From Phoronis australis (lineage: Eukaryota > Phoronida > Phoronidae): a DNA stretch of 64,000 bases. A model generated the notes under the pieces. It searched no databases. It was not told the DNA's origin and saw only the letters and a program-made list of their open reading frames with translations. The DNA is taken from the NCBI GenBank assembly GCA_002633005.1, contig NMRA01000358.1, positions 231,775 through 295,774 of the forward strand. Reading direction: 5' to 3'. Within the stretch, counting starts at the first letter, position 1. Every line of letters begins with the position of its first letter. This document shows, piece after piece, positions 61,001-64,000 of the stretch. Made by a program: the position numbers and the translations under genes.

Positions 61001-64000
61001 TGAAACATTTCCATTTATAGGAGACCCTTTTCTTATTGTAAACCACGCATTATATTTGAAGTACTAGAAAGGTTCAAAATATGCCATTTCTGAACATAGA
61101 CCCAAGGCTGTGCTGGCCCAAAATCCCAGTATATCCAAGGTGTTGCTGTATTGGTGAAGTTTACCATCTTACGCAGATTACTCATTCCATCCACAACTAA
61201 CTCTGTGTTTCCTTTTACAGTGCCGACTAAGATCACTATGCCACCACAAAATAAGAAGGTAGTGAGGTCATCTACAGCCTTTCTGGCGTGTGGTTACACC
61301 CATGACCCGACGGTGCAGGTCACCGTTACGTGGTACAAGAATAGTGTCCCTGTGAGTCTCATCCCCAACAGGGTCTTTGTGACCAGTGAGGGTTACCTGA
61401 GGATCCTTACTGTAGGGCTTTCATACAATGGGCGCTATACTTGTAAACTGACCTCGGAGGCTGGCAATGACACTGCATCTGCCACTCTCACTGTTATAGG
61501 TAAATATCTGTTGTATTCTACTGTCAGTACTGTGTCATTTCTGTTGTAGTTGTCATTTGTTCCTAAGTCACTATGTTTGTGTGTCAAAGGAAAAGAGATT
61601 TGAGAAGCTATTATTTACTCATCAAAAGAAGACAAATTACATTTCAATGTCAAGACGGGTCAAGCCTGCCTGCCATTTTTTCCAGTCAATTCAGACTAAA
61701 AATAACAGGTAATGACCTGTCACTGGCTATAATCTTTTTTGCAATCTTCTGATATTACCACAATGTAATATCATGTACATGGTTTACACAACATGTTGAC
61801 CTAATTCCAATGGTCATTTGTACAGTGTACTTAGTGGCATTGTCAAACGACTTTATTGTTCTCATAAAGAATGACGCTTTGTGCGGGAACTAGGTCTTTT
61901 GTTGCTGCTGAGAATAATGGTGTACAGTCCTGATACTAGGTTTTTTGGTGATGTCATGCCCGTATTGTGTACATCAAATCACTGTTCGTCCATATCTCCT
62001 ATTGTAGAGGTGCCTTACACACCCCATAGTGTTGTGGCTGCCATTAACCAAGTAGACCTGAAGGCTGTGGATGTTTCGTGGCGCCGTGACTCGGATGGCG
62101 GCAGTCCCATCACACACTTCATTATACAGAAGAGAATCTTGCCAACAGGTACTGTTTATTTTTAGTAAGTGTGGTCACATGTATAGTGGCCATAATGTAC
62201 TCCTGTCATGGAAACGATTATGCCGATTTGTGTTCTCACATCTTTAGACTTGTAATAACCTTCAACACAACCAAGAGAGTTGTACAACACTCATTACATG
62301 AATGTTTACAAGTCACTGTCAAAAGTAATAATGTTGACCACTTTTGTTGGGTTAATATAAACCAATTTTGCAGTTCCATTTTTATTGACAATGCTTTGAT
62401 TAAGTTTGGTGAACACGCATGTGTGTTGGAATTGCAGAAGACAGAGTATACTTGACTACTTTAAATGCATCACCTTGAAAAGAGCCAGTATCCATGATGG
62501 TATTTTCATAAAGTAATTTTCGAGTTCATGTATGTCTCTTATAGAAAATACTGTATTCGCTGATCCTCATATGAAAATAGATCCTGTACATTTGTTATGT
62601 TGATGACATTTTCTCAAGGACTCCTGTCCCTGACATGCTAAAGCTGAAACAGCCGATTTCATGAAAACGGTTTATTAAAACCAGGTGTAAGACTTAAACC
62701 AATGTATACAAAGGTGTGTGTGTGTATAGTGATGTGCTTGTTTTCCAGGTGGTCAGCTGGACCCTAATGAAGGCTGGCAAGTGGCTGCCGCCAATGTACC
62801 CGCTGGAGCCAACGATAACGCTGACACCATCAACAGACACACAATCACTGGACTGCTACCTGCCAGAAATTATCAGTTTAGAGTGAGTGCAGTGAACGAA
62901 GTGGGAGAGGGCCGCTACAGTAACCCTTCACCTAACATTACCATACCGCAGCAAAGTGAGTTTACTATACTATTGGTGTGACACCAACGACCACTGATAT
63001 TTACTTGTGTCATGGTTGTGCATGCTTTGATTATTGATTAGTTTGAGATTTAAGAATCTAAGAATTACTCTTTTGCTATGTAGTGCATGTAAGATTTTTA
63101 CACTTTAAACAGAATATTGTTTGAATCGTGGCAGGCATGTCTTGTATAGTGACAGTTTATCCATATTTGATAGTGTGTCCAAGATCGACTACCCCCAGAA
63201 TTTTTATCGAATAAACAATGTATTTAATGGTCTTTTTTGTTGCATTAAATTCCATTTGGGTCTCGGATTCAGACAGCCTGTACTGCGCACCTGGTAACTT
63301 GTGTGCTGAACCGCATTTGCGTAAAATCTTGACTTTTTAAAATTTGAGGTGTTTAAAGCAGCAAAGGAAGCAAGTAATTTCGAAGTATTACATTTTAAAA
63401 ATAACAAATTTCAAGCAAAAACCTATATTATATCACAATTATTTATTGTTTTTTTTTTCTGTCACCAAATTACAGTTACTTTTGGAAGCATGCTTTTGGA
63501 CATGTTCAGTTATGCAGTGTGTATTAAGGCTAGACCTTTTAATGAGCCAAGTTAAGTGTCTTATCCTGTGTTAAGTATTAACCTCTAAATTGATGTTCTC
63601 TGAGGTGACACCAATTGAAAACTCAGGAAAATTATGTTTTACTCCATCGTGTAAGCTTTTGCAGAAATTTTACTACAAAATTTATATGAACATTATATGT
63701 TCTGAAAGTGAGAGGGTACTGAGGTACTCTTAAGTCATCATGTCTTACTTCTGCTGTCGTTTTACTTCTTTGTTCCTGAATTAGTACAGAATCGTGTCAT
63801 CGATGCATTTTTTTCAGAGCCCAGTGCCCCACCTATTATTCAACAACGGACTGCCACTTCCAGCACCACTATTGACATCACATGGGTTCCACCCCCTGAG
63901 GCTCAGTGGAATGGCCCATTGCTTGGATACAAGATCAAATACAGAGTAGACAGATATTCAAATGAAAATATTGAGGACTACCCCAACACAGTCAGTGCTC
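48925..64000 (+). CDS. sdk: Sidekick-family cell-adhesion protein, 5' part (runs off the right edge)
   Basis: Thirteen exons are visible, encoding a candidate signal peptide, six Ig domains and the first two fibronectin III domains. Sidekick proteins have six Ig and thirteen FN3 domains, a transmembrane helix and a PDZ-binding tail; they mediate homophilic adhesion at synapses and, in insects, at tricellular junctions. Diagnostic points are the order of domains, the Ig1 end RYGALLSRK, an Ig2 beginning MGDF and lacking both disulfide cysteines, Ig3 with VVNARPL, Ig6 with GYTHD, and the second FN3 with WVPPPEAQWNGPLLGYKIKYR. Exons meet at phase 1 between domains. Eleven FN3 domains, the membrane helix and the tail should lie beyond 64000. 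Confidence 0.88.
49034..54322 (+). other. Putative long first intron of sdk
   Basis: This 5.3-kb stretch has no convincing exon. Contents noticed: a diverged direct duplication ('gtgaagctcc' then 'gaggccgtcgat' at about 49213-49420 and 49537-49660), and AT-rich unique sequence. ORFs at 50128-50460 and 51616-51963 lack domains and splice context. Confidence 0.4.
54323..54595 (+). CDS. sdk: sdk exon 2: Ig domain 1
   Basis: The exon lies between TTATTGTAG and GTGAGT, 273 bp, phase 1/1. It has the Ig cysteines in FITCQV and YQCLV, core Trp in YEWYKNG, and the end RYGALLSRKAKLQVV. Confidence 0.9.
55297..55587 (+). CDS. sdk: sdk exon 3: Ig domain 2
   Basis: Phase 1/1, 291 bp, acceptor CTCATTTCAG and donor GTAAGT. 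It starts MGDFVGHETVTTL. The core Trp (IRWSVNG) is present, but neither disulfide Cys is: AIVLRV and VQVEGYN stand in their places. From memory, vertebrate Sidekick Ig2 also lacks them, so this is a family trait. Confidence 0.88.
56005..56122 (+). CDS. sdk: sdk exon 4: Ig domain 3, first part
   Basis: Phase 1 entry and phase 2 exit, acceptor CTATTTCAG, donor GTAAGT. It begins with a Ser-rich linker and reaches the first Ig Cys in HIECVVNAR. Confidence 0.85.
56621..56862 (+). CDS. sdk: sdk exon 5: Ig domain 3, second part
   Basis: Phase 2 entry and phase 1 exit, acceptor TTGATTTCAG, donor GTAGGT. It holds the core Trp (IKWYRIDG), SGVYKCVAS with the second Cys, and the closing strand TTNLTVS. 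Confidence 0.9.
57085..57229 (+). CDS. sdk: sdk exon 6: Ig domain 4, first part
   Basis: Acceptor TTTTTTCTAG, donor GTAAGT, phase 1 to 2. It contains VQIPCQVGGSPQPTVTWYRNG. The frame closes only when joined to exon 7. Confidence 0.88.
58332..58462 (+). CDS. sdk: sdk exon 7: Ig domain 4, second part
   Basis: Acceptor ACATTTTCAG, donor GTAAGT, phase 2 to 1. It contains DQAGIYQCFAKNTAGEISS, the usual F-G end of an I-set Ig domain. The intron before it (1.1 kb) carries an assembly N at 57984. Confidence 0.9.
59115..59335. repeat. Diverged minisatellite in sdk intron
   Basis: About six units of roughly 30-40 bp, of the form 'ataggtcatcttgctactatttaat', lie between exons 7 and 8. Unit length varies. 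Confidence 0.7.
59344..59880. mobile_element. Harbinger-like MITE in sdk intron (537 bp)
   Basis: Ends are GGGCTGTTCCAGCAAAATCT on the left and, reverse-complemented, GGGCTGTTCCAGTAAAATCT on the right, flanked by TAA on both sides (59341-59343 and 59881-59883). A 3-bp TWA target and a GGG start are typical of PIF/Harbinger elements. No transposase; it lies between sdk exons 7 and 8. Confidence 0.82.
59989..60105 (+). CDS. sdk: sdk exon 8: Ig domain 5, first part
   Basis: Acceptor TCTGTTTGCAG, donor GTATAT, phase 1/1. It contains ARLTCTATGAPSPVISWKR with the first Cys and core Trp. Confidence 0.88.
60574..60738 (+). CDS. sdk: sdk exon 9: Ig domain 5, second part
   Basis: Acceptor TGTTCGCAG, donor GTAAGT, phase 1/1. 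It contains RDSGKYACHASNSQGTVNA. Joining restores the Glu codon at the boundary. Confidence 0.9.
61221..61499 (+). CDS. sdk: sdk exon 10: Ig domain 6
   Basis: Acceptor TTCCTTTTACAG, donor GTAAAT, phase 1/1, 279 bp. A whole Ig domain: VPTKITMPP start, FLACGYTHDP, VTWYKN and GRYTCKLTSEAGND. Confidence 0.92.
62008..62148 (+). CDS. sdk: sdk exon 11: FN3 domain 1, first part
   Basis: Acceptor TCCTATTGTAG, donor GTACTG, phase 1/1. VPYTPHSVVAAI start and VSWRRDSDGGSPITHFIIQK, with the FN3 core Trp in strand B. Confidence 0.9.
62749..62955 (+). CDS. sdk: sdk exon 12: FN3 domain 1, second part
   Basis: Acceptor TTGTTTTCCAG, donor GTGAGT, phase 1/1. HTITGLLPARNYQFRVSAVN, then EVGEGRYSNPS, the E-F-G strands of FN3. 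Confidence 0.92.
63818..64000 (+). CDS. sdk: sdk exon 13: FN3 domain 2, first part (cut by window edge)
   Basis: Acceptor ATTTTTTTCAG, phase 1. It starts PSAPPIIQQRTATSSTTIDI, then TWVPPPEAQWNGPLLGYKIK. The open frame continues to the last base. Confidence 0.9.

Overview
This is 64 kb of animal nuclear DNA, apparently from a marine invertebrate. Genes are split by GT-AG introns, intergenic DNA is AT-rich, and old transposons are dense. Two single N bases (45640 and 57984) mark it as draft assembly. Microsatellites, palindromic short elements, LINE remnants and a Sidekick-type adhesion gene would fit an invertebrate deuterostome or a lophotrochozoan, but nothing here fixes the phylum.

Region 1 (1-11.2 kb) holds only transposable elements. 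It has a diverged repeat also found near 43.6-45.5 kb, two copies of an element with a 118-bp palindrome, a CTCF-motif-bearing tandem repeat, and two 1.6-1.7 kb copies of a DNA element with TTAA target duplications.

Region 2 (11.6-20.7 kb, minus strand) holds two related genes for small single-pass membrane proteins. Gene A (11.6-12.7 kb) has a signal peptide, one EGF-like module and a transmembrane helix. Gene B (17.3-19.6 kb) keeps the same membrane exon but lacks a visible EGF module. Shared splice phases and a shared Cys-x3-Trp-Glu-Val-Gly-Leu motif just outside the membrane point to a local duplication.

Region 3 (20.7-41.3 kb) is a gene desert of mobile DNA: two LINE fragments, a MITE at 26.9 kb, a possible 5-kb inverted-repeat element with a 2.26-kb element nested in it, a broken mariner-type element, and a family of about 410-bp MITEs.

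Region 4 (41.37-42.62 kb, plus strand) is an intronless class A G-protein-coupled receptor gene, the only complete single-exon gene in the window.

Region 5 (42.7-48.5 kb) is again repeats: a tandem-motif element, the second copy of the region 1 repeat, a MITE, a LINE 3' end and a TG microsatellite.

Region 6 (48.9-64.0 kb, plus strand) is the 5' part of a Sidekick cell-adhesion gene: a candidate signal-peptide exon, six Ig domains, and the first two fibronectin III domains. It runs off the right edge. Nearly every domain boundary is a phase-1 intron, so the reading frame can be followed exon by exon.
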